A stretch of DNA of 17,502 nucleotides, from contig NPFB01000142.1 of assembly GCA_014084085.1 (NCBI GenBank), positions 1-17,502 of the forward strand, in the 5' to 3' direction. Shown piece after piece: positions 1-8,433 of the stretch; position 1 is the stretch's first letter; each line of letters begins with the position of its first letter. This DNA comes from Hondaea fermentalgiana (taxonomy: Eukaryota > Sar > Bigyra > Thraustochytrida > Thraustochytriidae). The notes beneath the pieces are model-generated. The model was not told the origin of the DNA. It worked only from the letters and a program-made list of their open reading frames with translations, and did no database searches. The position numbers were made by a program, and so were the translations under genes.

Positions 1-510
1 TCCCGCGCGCGCAGCGGCGGCGGGCTGGCGCGGCGCGGCATGGCGGCCTCGCCTGCCTCGCGCTCGCTCGTGCTCGCGCTCGCGCCCGAGCTCGAGCTCG
101 TTCTCTCTCCCGCTCTCCGTTCCCGCGCTCTCTCTCGGCCGCCCTGCGTGCCTGTGCCTCCTGCTGCTGCTGCTGCTGCTGCTGTGCTTACCGCTGCTGC
201 TTGCCTGCTCGCCTCCTCGTCGGAGAAGGGCTCCGCGCGCTGCTGCTGCTGCGCTGCTTGCTTGCTTGCCTGCTGCTTTCTCGCCGCCTGCTTGCTTGCC
301 TGTCTGCCTCGCCCCCTTTCGCGCCCTTGCTGCGCGCCGCTGCTTCGCGCCCTTCGCGCCGCGCGCTGGAAAAGGACGCAGGGGGGGAGGGAGGGGGGGA
401 GGGAGGAGGAGAGGGGGAGAGACAGACGGACGGCCCGTCCTGGACGGCCGCGGCCGCCCTCTCGGGCGCACTGCAGCGCGCGCCACGGGCTGCGGTAGCG
501 AAGGTGTAAG
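1..510. other. GC-rich, low-complexity DNA with CTG and CTTGC-type repeats; no supported gene
   Basis: This stretch is very GC-rich and made largely of short-unit repeats: eight CTG units at 161-184, CTTGC/CCTGC runs at about 255-305, and a purine tract at about 380-425. An ATG at 40 opens 152 codons on the + strand, but the product is mostly repeat-encoded runs of Ala, Cys, Leu and Arg with no domain. I do not call it a gene. The purine tract borders a sharp drop in GC near 510. Confidence 0.5.
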
Positions 511-1270
511 GCGAATGGAGATGCGGGAGAAAGGTTGGAGATGTGGAGAATATAGTTTGGGGATGTAGTCTAAAAAATGTGTAGTGCGGTGGATCTTGGT
601 GGATTTATCATACAATAAAGGGACAGTGCAGAAGCTGGTAGTGAAGATCGCAAACCTCCTGAAGATATACGATACGTCACTAGGACGAAGAAGACGTAGT
701 GGAGAACAGGGGAAGAGGAAAATCGAGGTGTGGCAATGCGGCATTGCATGGGGCGAGAAAACCGCTTACATACATAGGGGCGTAGATGAGGTCTAGTAGA
801 TCCTAATGGCGGATCCACGAGGACCGGCGCGAAAGGCGACAACATGCACGCTAAGAGTCTCCTATCTATAACCTATAGCCATGGATCCTTCTTCCGTTAG
901 GGTTTCATCTGGTATGGTTGAGTTCATATAAAAGCTATAGTATGTATAAAACACGACCAGGAAGCAATCGCTCTGCGACTATTATTTACAGTGGAACTGG
1001 TGGAGAAAGCTTAGGTGTGTATCGAAATCTCGCGACTCACTCCACTGACATATAATTTGACCTTTCCTGTTGTTTCGCATCGCGAAACAGCTCCTCCTTC
1101 CTCACAGTTTTTATACCTTTTAATCACGCAAATACTTTAAACCCGTCCTAAGTCCACTGACTCTCTTAGGTCGAAGTGTTATTGAGGGGAGAACGACAGA
1201 CGTAATTTAGCTAAAGGCCGGGCCCGACTCATGCGAGAGGAGGAGAGGCTGGCAGCCGCACGATTCTTCC
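511..1270. other. AT-richer island with TATA-like sites; possible decayed mobile-element remnant
   Basis: GC content falls visibly here compared with both flanks. The island holds two TATA-like sites on the + strand (ATATAAAAGC near 927 and TATAAAAC near 945). They are followed by ATTATTTACA and then GTGGAACTGGTGG near 978-1000. A TATA box, then a TACA end, then a GTGG-starting segment loosely resembles the promoter and edge of a long terminal repeat, but I find no target-site duplication and no second copy in the window. Short open frames (for example a 70-codon GTG-started frame from 584) show no recognisable domain. Confidence 0.3.
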
Positions 1271-2266
1271 ATTCGACGTGTGTTCATTTCTTAGCCCCAT
1301 GTTCGTGTGGACAGGCCTGGGCCAGCTCAAGGCGGAAAAAACGTTTGTTTGCAGCAGCAGCTGCCTGCATTGATTTTCCGTTCAGCCTTTTCATCTCGTC
1401 CGTCCGCTGAGGAGGCAGCCATCCCCAGGTTTCTTGTCGCTTGTCTTGTTTTTCGGAGGATTGCAATGCGCCTCCCTCCCATTACGGTTGCATGTTGCTT
1501 TCGCAGTCGCGCGGTCTCGAGCCCGCCCCGAAGAGCGTGCCGCAGCCGCTCCGCTGCCGACAACGAGCGCCGACGATTGATCTTCTTCTTCTTCGGCGAG
1601 GCAGTGCTGGCTTGCTGTGTGTTGCAGGCGTTGGCCGGCTCGTCTCGCGTGGCGGCGGAGGAGGACAAGGGCAAGGACAAGGATCCGCGTGCTGGGGCGA
1701 TGGGGTTCCCAAGCGGCCGTTGCGAGGCGGTAGGGCTGCCTAGGCGCGCGCTAGCGGGCACATCTCTTCTTCCCCGCGGTCCTTTCTCTCTCCCGTTTTT
1801 GTCTTGCTTGCTTGTCATCTTTCTCCAGTTGCTGCTGCTACTCCAATACAACTCCTCGCGGAAGACGTCTGCTCTGCCACTGGCTGGGGCGACGCGGAGG
1901 AGGAGTGCAGGCCGATCGGTAGTAGCGTGCTCGTTTCGTTCGTTTGTCTATACGGCCAAGAGCTAGCTAGCTATCTATCAAGCGAAGAGCCGTCTCGCTC
2001 GTCTTCAGGCTTCAAGTTGAGCTGGAGCTCATGCCGACGATCATCATCGACTTGAAGGCTGCTGTAGCTTGGCCTAGCTGCAGCTGGCTGATGCATGTAC
2101 CGCGAGTTTGTAGATAAATAAGATCCACCACGGCCAGGGCCTGTCTGTCTCTACGACAGACGCCGGAAAACCTGCAAGCATTTACTGTTAGATCTTGCTC
2201 CGAGGCTACGACCGCCGCTTTAGCGTGACGCTGCACTGGCTACTCGCACCAAAACTCCGGCCAATG
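1271..2266. other. Intergenic stretch with no supported gene
   Basis: Several open frames of 60-220 codons exist on both strands, as expected in GC-rich DNA. None shows a domain, a consistent codon bias or a good start context. A TAGATAAATAAG sequence near 2111 is a weak TATA-like site. ATG triplets occur normally on the + strand here, the last at 2264-2266, in contrast to the next 2.6 kb. Confidence 0.4.
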
Positions 2267-2554
2267 CCAATCGATCCATCTATCGAGTAACCAACCAACA
2301 ACTCAATCAGGCGGGCCTCTCGCGAAACGAAACGATCAACCGCGGGAGCTGCTGCTGCATTTCGTGCGCCAAAGTAGCAGCAGGACCGGTAGCAGTTGCG
2401 CGCGACTGACCAGAGCTCGTTACTTCTGTTGGTTTTTACCCAATAAGCAGAAGCGAGCGAGTAAGCAAGCACAAGCAAGCATCGGGGACAGGACCCGAGC
2501 CCCGCGCTTCGGCCGCCTCGCCGGGCGGGGCCATCTACGCTGTGCTGCCAACGC

Positions 2555-2580
2555 GACGAGACGAGACGAGGACGAGACAC
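2555..2580. repeat. GACGA-type pentanucleotide repeat
   Basis: Short tandem run of the GAGAC/ACGAG unit, slightly interrupted. The same unit recurs at 3174-3207, also inside the ATG-free leader. Confidence 0.7.
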
Positions 2581-2900
2581 GACACGACAAGACAAGATCG
2601 TCCGCCTACACCAAACAGTCTTTTTCTGTTGGGCCTGGCCTTGCCTGGCGCCGACGGCAGCGAAAGAGAGGAAAAGAATCCAGGCGGCGGCGGCCCGCAC
2701 AAGGGCAAGATTCTGCTTGTTGTTCACCTCGCCAAAGTAGGGTAGGGCAAGCAAGGTGTGCTGCGCTCAGCTGCGCTCAGCTGGCCGCGGCCTGGTGCGG
2801 GTTACCGGCAGGAAGACTAGTAATCATTCGATCGCGCATCGAGTCAAAGCGCAGCGCAGATTGGCCTACCTCTTGAAGCCAAGCGATTCCGAGGCCGCCG

Positions 2901-2923
2901 CACGCTGCTGCTGCTGCTGCTGC
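2901..2923. repeat. CTG/TGC trinucleotide repeat
   Basis: About seven CTG units in a row, in DNA with no supported reading frame. It is one of the few trinucleotide repeats in the window. Confidence 0.6.
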
Positions 2924-3173
2924 GTCCCTGGGGGGGGAGGGGCAGCACGAGCAGGCTCTGGACGAGGCATCGCGAGCTGCCGCCGATCGATCGGTGCGCT
3001 CGAGCGAGCGAGCGAGCGAGAGATCGCCAGCGGTCGCTCGGTCGCTCGGTCGCCCGAGGCCGTCGCGCGCTTCTGGAATCTGCGCAGCGCGCCAAGTCCA
3101 ACGTGGTCACACCGTGACCGCTTGGGTGAAACTCCTCCTCGTCCTCCGGGTGCAGCAGCGGCGGCGGCGAGGC

Positions 3174-3207
3174 CGAGACGAGACGCGACGAGACGAGACG
3201 AGACGAG
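3174..3207. repeat. GAGAC pentanucleotide repeat
   Basis: About six copies of GAGAC with one GC-containing variant. It is the second occurrence of this unit in the ATG-free leader. Confidence 0.75.
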
Positions 3208-3249
3208 TTTTTGCGCGTTCTGAGATACCGCGTTGCTTTGCCATTTGCG

Positions 3250-3290
3250 TTGCATTGCATTGCACTGCACTGCACTGCACTGCACTGCAT
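3250..3290. repeat. TGCAT/TGCAC pentanucleotide repeat
   Basis: About eight tandem pentamers: two TGCAT, then five TGCAC, then TGCAT. The orientation gives CAT but never ATG on the + strand, matching the rest of the leader. Confidence 0.8.
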
Positions 3291-4150
3291 CGCGTTCAAA
3301 TCCAAGCCAAAGTTCAAACCGCTTGCCTGTTTGTTTCTCTGTTTTGAAAATTCAAAACGCATCGCGTTCGATCGATCGATCAATCGTGCATTCAAATCCG
3401 CAAAGCCGAGGAAGGATCCGTCCATCCATTCCATCCACACCGCCCGCATCGCAGCGCATCGCCGCGCGCAGCGACGTCGACGCCGCCGCTTGCGTCCGTG
3501 CTGCTGCGCGCGCGCGGATCCTGAGCGAGGACGCGCCGCGGCGGAGCGCGCGTCGAGCACCGGGTGCCGCCCGGCCGCCCTCCTCCTGCCCACGGCGACC
3601 GACCGGTCGTACGGTCAGCAAGTACAGCAGGAAAGAGGGAGAAAAGAAAGGAAAAAGCAGGGCGAGAAACGTGCGGTCTCGGGCCGCGTTGCTCGCGTCG
3701 GAGGCGTAGAGAGCGTACACCGTCGGCTCGGCCGGCCGTCCGGCGAGGTCGGGCAACCGCGGCGCGGCGGGGAGGAGGCATCGATCGAAAGGTGCAAAGA
3801 GCAGCCAGCGAGAGCAGCAACAACCGCTCTGCCGCTACCGGCAGCGGCGCTTCCTTCCTCCGATTCCCTTCCAGCTTGAGCAAGCGCGCGCGCGCGCGTG
3901 TACTTGCCCCAGACCCGCTGAGGAGGAAGGAGAGAAGTAAGGAAGAAGGAAACAAGGCAAGACAGCGGCAGCGGGTAGGCCAACTTGAGTTTTTACGTGC
4001 AGGTGCAGGGCGATAAATCAAATCAAAGCCTTTCGCATCTCGCTGTCTGTCTGTCTGTCTGGAGTCCTCAGAAGTAGGATCTACAAATCTCGCTGGCATT
4101 AATTTGCTGCTTGAGATTTTCTCTTTCCTCTTCTTACCTCCCGCCGGACG

Positions 4151-4175
4151 CCAAGCCAAGCCAAGCCAAGCCAAG
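4151..4175. repeat. CCAAG pentanucleotide repeat
   Basis: Five tandem copies of CCAAG (also readable as CAAGC) in the ATG-free leader of bZIP gene 1. Confidence 0.75.
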
Positions 4176-4264
4176 GATCGATTCCAGCGCGCTCGCTCGG
4201 TTGGAAAAGGGGGTGCATTGCTTCTCGTCAGAGCTGTGTCGACGACGTGGACACCAGCTTTTTG

Positions 4265-4298
4265 CATTCATTCATTCATTCATTCGTTCATTCATTCG
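4265..4298. repeat. CATT tetranucleotide repeat
   Basis: Tandem CATT units with one CGTT variant. The complementary orientation (AATG) would give an ATG in every unit, and that orientation is the one present at 13665-13735. Confidence 0.8.
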
Positions 4299-4387
4299 TC
4301 CTCTGCCTCCCCTGCCTACACACGCGCAAGTTCGCCTCAACTCCACTGTCAATTGCCGCACACCCACGCACTCTTGACGCGTGCTCG

Positions 4388-4409
4388 CCCGCCCGCCCGC
4401 CCGCCCGCT
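4388..4409. repeat. CCCG tetranucleotide repeat
   Basis: About five tandem CCCG units in the leader of bZIP gene 1. Confidence 0.7.
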
Positions 4410-4630
4410 CGCACGCGCGCGCGGATCAGCGTCGCGCACCCCGCGCCGAGCTCCCTGCGCTCGCTCGCCGACCCTCGCCGTCGCCGTCGCTGCTGCCCAC
4501 GTCGAGCGGGAGGAGGCCGGCCGCGTGCGCGAGCGTGCACAAGTGCGCGAAACCTTTTTTCCTTCTCGCGTCGCGTTTGTGCAGATCGAGATCGCGCCGT
4601 TGACGCACCGAGGTGCAAACCCGAAGCAGA

Positions 4631-4661
4631 GCAGACCAGACCAGACCAGACCAGAGCCGAC
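4631..4661. repeat. CAGAC pentanucleotide repeat
   Basis: Tandem CAGAC units that decay into CAGAG and CGACC variants. They lie just downstream of a good splice-acceptor-like sequence ending at 4584. Confidence 0.7.
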
Positions 4662-4841
4662 CAGCGCAGACCGAAGCAGCGCACGGCGCGAGGCAAGCCA
4701 GGAACGGCAAGCCGCGCGCAGACGGACAGCGCCTCCCGCGCGACGCGCCGTGGCCGCCGCCGCCGTTTCTCCGTCCCCGCGCAAGCAGAGGAAGGGGACG
4801 CCGTTGCCAAGATACGATCTCGGTGAGTGAAGGAGCGAGGT

Positions 4842-4865
4842 GCAAGCAAGCAAGCAAGCAAGCAA
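4842..4865. repeat. GCAA tetranucleotide repeat just upstream of the bZIP gene 1 start
   Basis: Five to six GCAA units end 13 bases before the ATG at 4879. They would be in the mature leader, close to the scanning ribosome's start site. The reverse-complement unit (CTTG) forms a longer array at 17075-17115. Confidence 0.8.
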
Positions 4866-4878
4866 AAGAAGAAAGAAG

Positions 4879-6252
4879 ATGGTGGCGCCAACAACGGTCT
4901 GCCACGGGTCGCCTCGCGACGGGAGCCTGAGCTCGACGTCCTCGGAGGGTTCGCGCACGCCGCCCTCGTCGCCGCAGCCGCCGTGCCATAAACGCGCCCA
5001 CCAGGGCCAGCAGCACCCAGCGCAGGGCGCTGGACCCAAGGGAACGAAGCGCGCAAGGGAACAACAGCCCCAGCAGCAGCAACAACAACAACAGCCACAA
5101 CACGTCGACCACAAGCAGCAGCGCATGCTAGAGCGCAAGCGCCGCAACCGCGAGTCCGCAGAGCGCTCTCGTCAGCGCCGCATTCAGTACTACAAGCAGC
5201 TCGAAACTGATGTGACGGGCCTTCGCGCCGAAAACGCAGCCCTCCGCACCGAGGTCGAGCAGCTGCGCAAAGGCAACGTGGGCCCTCATGCCGCCGGTAA
5301 CACCGCCGGCAAAACCTCCAAAAATCCCACCGCCGCCGACACCATTGGCATGGTTGAAATGCGCGCCCAGAACGCAGCACTCCAAGCCCAAGTCGAGCGA
5401 CTACAAGCGGAACTTGCCGCACAATTGCAGCCTCGCAAGCGCGTAAAAGCAAATGCCGGCACGCACATGGCACAGACGCACCAGCCCGCACATGCCGCTG
5501 GGGCCCAGATTCACGGCATGCCCGCCCCATTGCACCCCATGGGTCATGCAACGGCTGCATCCATTGCGGCCCCCGCCAACGCAACCTTAAGCAACCGGCG
5601 TCGGGGGGGGCGCGCTGCGCGAAGCAACGCGCAATCCGTGCGCATCAGCCATAGCGTCGCTGACGACGCAATGCATCGCATGAATGATCCTTTGTACACG
5701 CTCGATATGGCAGGGTCGCCTCTCGGCGTGCACACGAAGCAGCACGGCCTTAAGGAACAAGAACCACAAGGAGACGAGAACAATGCTCACGCGGGGTCCG
5801 GCAATGATGACCTCGAGTGTCTTCTCGAAGACGTGCTCACTATGGAGATGGGCGGCGCCAATCTCTTCCCAAGCGATCCCACCTTCAAGGAACTGGAACT
5901 GTCCTCGTTGGAAAATGACGAGGCGGTGGACCTGGACTCAAAGTTCGAATCGGCAGCATTCAAAGCGGCATCGTGCAAATTGCAAAAACGAGGCGAAAAA
6001 GCCCGTACGCAGCACGAGTCCTCGATCTTGACGCCAATGATCAAGACGTTGGACCAGTCCGCAAACTCCCCGCAGTTGGAGCGCTTTGATCCACATACCC
6101 CAGTTATTCCCTTGATGCGTGGCTCGCCTGCGAAGACTTTGGCGCTCAGCCTCGAGTCTCCTCAGACGGCCGTCTTACCCTCGACCTCCACACACCATTC
6201 CCCTCTTTTACAACCAAATTATGAAGGACCTGCGAACTTGCTTCTGATTTGA
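4879..6252 (+). CDS. bZIP transcription factor 1 (457 aa)
   Basis: A nuclear bZIP transcription factor that should bind DNA as a dimer. The ATG at 4879 has A at -3 and G at +4 and is the first ATG for 2.6 kb, so I prefer it to the in-frame GTG at 4840. Residues 26-32 are TPP/SP-rich and residues 61-74 are Gln-rich. The basic region (about 83-102) carries the invariant N90-x7-R98 (NRESAERSR, plant/stramenopile style). After nine residues follow heptad leucines L108, L115, L122 and L129. A second heptad segment (M161, L168, L175) lies about 30 residues later and resembles the first. PRKRVK (185-190) is a possible nuclear signal. An acidic-hydrophobic patch at 309-324 (ECLLEDVL) could be an activation segment. 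The C-terminal third has six or more S/T-P sites (T385, S397, T407, S416, S427, S441), which could be proline-directed kinase targets. No intron is needed. The DNA target is inferred from the family (ACGT cores). Confidence 0.9.
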   Translation: MVAPTTVCHGSPRDGSLSSTSSEGSRTPPSSPQPPCHKRAHQGQQHPAQGAGPKGTKRAREQQPQQQQQQQQPQHVDHKQQRMLERKRRNRESAERSRQRRIQYYKQLETDVTGLRAENAALRTEVEQLRKGNVGPHAAGNTAGKTSKNPTAADTIGMVEMRAQNAALQAQVERLQAELAAQLQPRKRVKANAGTHMAQTHQPAHAAGAQIHGMPAPLHPMGHATAASIAAPANATLSNRRRGGRAARSNAQSVRISHSVADDAMHRMNDPLYTLDMAGSPLGVHTKQHGLKEQEPQGDENNAHAGSGNDDLECLLEDVLTMEMGGANLFPSDPTFKELELSSLENDEAVDLDSKFESAAFKAASCKLQKRGEKARTQHESSILTPMIKTLDQSANSPQLERFDPHTPVIPLMRGSPAKTLALSLESPQTAVLPSTSTHHSPLLQPNYEGPANLLLI

Positions 6253-6390
6253 TCTGCAACCATTTGGATTTTTACCTTGTCGCCCCCATTCGACTTATCC
6301 ATCACTTCTTGATGGTGAACAACTCTCGCTTCTGCAAAGGTGTAATACGCAGCCAGCCCTCGACACTTTTTCATCGTTTTTATCATCTTC
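6253..6390 (+). other. Probable 3' UTR of bZIP gene 1
   Basis: The sequence between the stop codon and the tandem array shows no domain-bearing frame. I see no AATAAA. A TGTAAT at about 6341 is the nearest candidate for a polyadenylation-type signal, and this is weak. Confidence 0.3.
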
Positions 6391-7345
6391 GCTCCGGTGC
6401 ACAGATGGTATTATGTGACCAATCTATTCTCATGCGGTTTTCTCATATCGCGCGATTAAGGGTGTGCTTGTGCTTTTGCTGAGCCCTCTACGCGCCTTGA
6501 CTCTTGTCGTCACGCGCCGGCGAGCGCCAAGATGTTCTTGCGGGCATTAAATCTCAGATTTTTATCTCTGGAATGTTGTGCTTGTGCTTTAAGCAGCATA
6601 GCACTCGAATGGTCATACAGCGCGCCTTGACTCTTCTCGTCTCGGGCCGACGAGCGGCAGGACGTTCTTGCGGGCATTAAGTCTTACCTTTTTATCTCTG
6701 GCTCCGCTCTGGTGCACAGATGGTATTGAGTGACCAATCTATTCTCATGCGGTTTTCTCACATCGCGTGATGAAGGGTGTGCTTGTGCTTTTGTTGAGCA
6801 CTCTACGCGTCTTGACTCTTGTCGTCACGCGCCGGCGAACGACAAGATGTTCTTGCGGGCATTATGCTCACCATTTTATTTCTAGCACGTGCTTGTGCTT
6901 TTACTGTAAGCAGCATAGCACTCGAATGGTCGTACAGTGCGCCTCGACTCTCTTCGTCTCGCGCCGACCAGCGGCAGGATGTTCTTGCGGGCATTAAGTC
7001 TTACCTTTATCTCTGGCTCCGCTCCGGTGCACAGATGATATTGAGTGGCCAACCAATTCTCATGCGCTTTTCTCACATTGCATGATGAAGGGTGTGCTTG
7101 TGCTTGTGCTGAGCACTCAACGCGCCTTGACTCTTCTCGTCTCGCGCCGACGAGCGACAAGATGTTCTTGCGGGCATTAATTAAGTTAAGTCTCACATTC
7201 TTATTTCTGGCACGTGCTTACGCTTATGCTGGAAGCAGCATAGCACTCAAATGGTCGTACAGTGCGCCTTGACTCTTCTCGTCACGCGCCGACGAGCGGC
7301 GGGATGTCCTTGCGGGCATTGGGTCTTAGCTTTTTATCTCTGGCA
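6391..7345. repeat. Three-copy higher-order tandem repeat, 315-bp period
   Basis: Three units begin with the same GCTC(C/T)GGTGCACAGATG motif at 6391, 6706 and 7021, giving two exact 315-bp steps. Each unit is itself two related halves. Both halves contain GTGCTTGTGCTT, then GCACTC, then a core of about 60 bp running from CGCGCCTTGACTCTT to TTCTTGCGGGCATT. Cores lie at about 6491-6550, 6621-6680, 6806-6865, 6938-6997, 7121-7180 and 7263-7321. The copies differ by scattered substitutions and small indels, so the array is not recent. It sits between the 3' ends of the two bZIP genes. The open frames inside it are repeat-derived. It could be a minisatellite, a repeated non-coding transcript or part of a 3' UTR; the sequence does not decide. 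Confidence 0.85.
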
Positions 7346-7402
7346 CCATCAATCTTCCATTAGACGAGATGGTCTTTGACAACGCTTATACAAAAACCTA
7401 GC

Positions 7403-8016
7403 ATGTCGCAGCTATTTTTATTATTCGTTCACAAAGGACAAAGGTTCTTGTTCCGCCCCAAGTTGACAACAGTGCAGCAGCTTGTGCCAGGCATAACTTT
7501 CGAAAGAGTCTCAGTCAGCACGAGAGACCTGACAGTACAGAAGGCGACCCTGTGCGCGGGTCTGATGACTTTGTTCGAGCCTGAAGACATGGAGAGGGCA
7601 AAGGCAGGGGCGATAAGGCGGATTTGTGGTCACGATGATCTCACTTTTATCCATCACAGGTGGTTCTGTTCTTCCTGCGCGATAGAATGTTTTGCCCTCG
7701 CAAAGATGACGGCATCTTGAAAACGAAGGGAAAGAAGAAGTTGATTTTTAACGAAACATATAAGGGTTTATGACGCTTTGTGGCTAGCAAAAAACGGGAA
7801 AGTAGGTTGCAAGCTTCTCCAGATGCTACTCGGGGTTTGCTTGATGATTTATGCAATTTGAGTCTGCCGATCTCCGCTACTGACTGGCCTGCTCGGCTCA
7901 ACGATCTCAGGTCGATAGCCTGGTCCAGATTCAGTGGCTATGTCAATGCAAATGCTCAATTAATTCCGGCACGGGCCCAGGCTCTGGCACGGACCTATGC
8001 CGCAGCCATATGCTAG
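7403..8016 (+). CDS. Weak two-exon gene model, hypothetical protein (about 161 aa)
   Basis: The ATG at 7403 (A at -3) opens 105 codons. A second open frame without its own ATG runs to a TAG at 8014-8016. Removing a 128-base GT-AG intron (7660-7787; donor CAG/GTGGTT, acceptor TTGTGGCTAG, branch-like TTTTTAAC near 7745-7752) joins the two in frame: 257 + 229 bases, 161 residues plus stop. The exon 1 product starts MSQLFLLFVHKGQRF and has alternating hydrophobic residues vaguely like the first strands of a ubiquitin-like fold. I recognise no family. The exon 2 product is Ala/Leu/Arg-rich, probably helical. Alternatives are an unspliced 105-aa protein stopping at 7720, or no gene. The donor is not strong and GC is lower than in the bZIP coding region. 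Confidence 0.3.
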
Positions 8017-8112
8017 GACCAGACTCCGCGCGTTCTCACGACGCGGATCCAATGTGAAATCCGTTGCTCGTGCTTCGTATCCCCTTGATGTACCCATCGG
8101 ATCTCTGACTTT
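8017..8112. other. Gap between two convergent weak gene models
   Basis: Nothing recognisable lies here. If both neighbouring models are real, their 3' ends meet in this short gap. Confidence 0.3.
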
Positions 8113-8433
8113 CTAGAGCAGCTTCCTTCCTGACTTGCAGTCCACTTTTACATTGTGGTCTAAGATCACGTTTGCGATTTTCTCTTTGATCTGCTCCCGT
8201 TCAGGAATTTGCAGGCCCAAGTCCTTTTTGATGAGCCGAGAAAGTATTTTATTCTGTAATGACATTTTGTCCGAGTTTACGCGTGTAAAAAGTCGCATTT
8301 CAAAGCTGGCGTGAATGCCAGGAAGACCTTTTCCTGCGGATCCTGCTTCTCAAAACGTGTTCCAGCACATGGATCATATATCACGAGGACGTGATCTAGC
8401 ACCTGGATCATATCCTGCCAGCTCTGCTGCCAT
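8113..8433 (-). CDS. Weak two-exon gene model, small basic hypothetical protein (about 92 aa)
   Basis: On the - strand an ATG at 8433 opens a frame (MAAELAGYDPG...) interrupted by two stops. A 42-base GT-AG segment (8384 down to 8343, GTGATA...AAGCAG) removes both stops and keeps frame into a Lys-rich, helix-like C-terminus ending KSGRKLL at 8113. Exons of 49 and 230 bases give 92 residues plus stop. If the segment is not spliced, a separate ATG at 8298 gives 61 residues. No family is recognised. A good donor (G/GTAAGA at about 8521) lies further upstream and could start a longer multi-exon gene. The segment lies downstream of bZIP gene 2 on the same strand and could instead be its 3' flank. 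Confidence 0.22.

Larger units (their letters stand above)
2267..4878 (+). promoter_or_regulatory. ATG-free promoter/leader region of bZIP gene 1
   Basis: Reading every line and every line junction, I find no ATG on the + strand from 2267 to 4878. The next ATG is the start codon of the bZIP gene at 4879. On the opposite strand the same interval carries about 29 ATG (CAT on +). At the local base composition roughly 29 would be expected on each strand. Every open frame on the + strand in this interval could start only at GTG or TTG. The region is rich in short tandem repeats (GAGAC, TGCAC, CCAAG, CATT, CCCG, CAGAC and GCAA units), all oriented so that they do not spell ATG. The simplest reading is a very long 5' leader, or a set of overlapping leaders, under selection against upstream start codons. 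Transcript data are not available to me. Confidence 0.6.

Noticed and set aside
40..498. 152-codon frame with a true ATG
   Set aside because: Encoded almost entirely by CTG and CTTGC repeats, giving Ala, Cys, Leu and Arg runs; no evidence of function.
892..904. GTTAGGGTTT, telomere-like
   Set aside because: A single copy only; no tandem TTAGGG array.
4840..4878. 13-codon in-frame GTG extension of bZIP gene 1
   Set aside because: Encoded by the GCAA microsatellite and lacks an ATG; the ATG at 4879 has an excellent context.
4349..5584. 411-codon - strand open frame covering bZIP gene 1
   Set aside because: It is antisense to a clear bZIP coding region, has Arg/Ala/Cys-rich content with no domain, and results from few stop codons in GC-rich DNA.
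6803..7196. - strand frames in the 315-bp repeats giving similar ARKNIL-type peptides in several copies
   Set aside because: Similarity follows from the DNA repeat itself; frames are broken and differ among copies, so there is no sign of protein selection.
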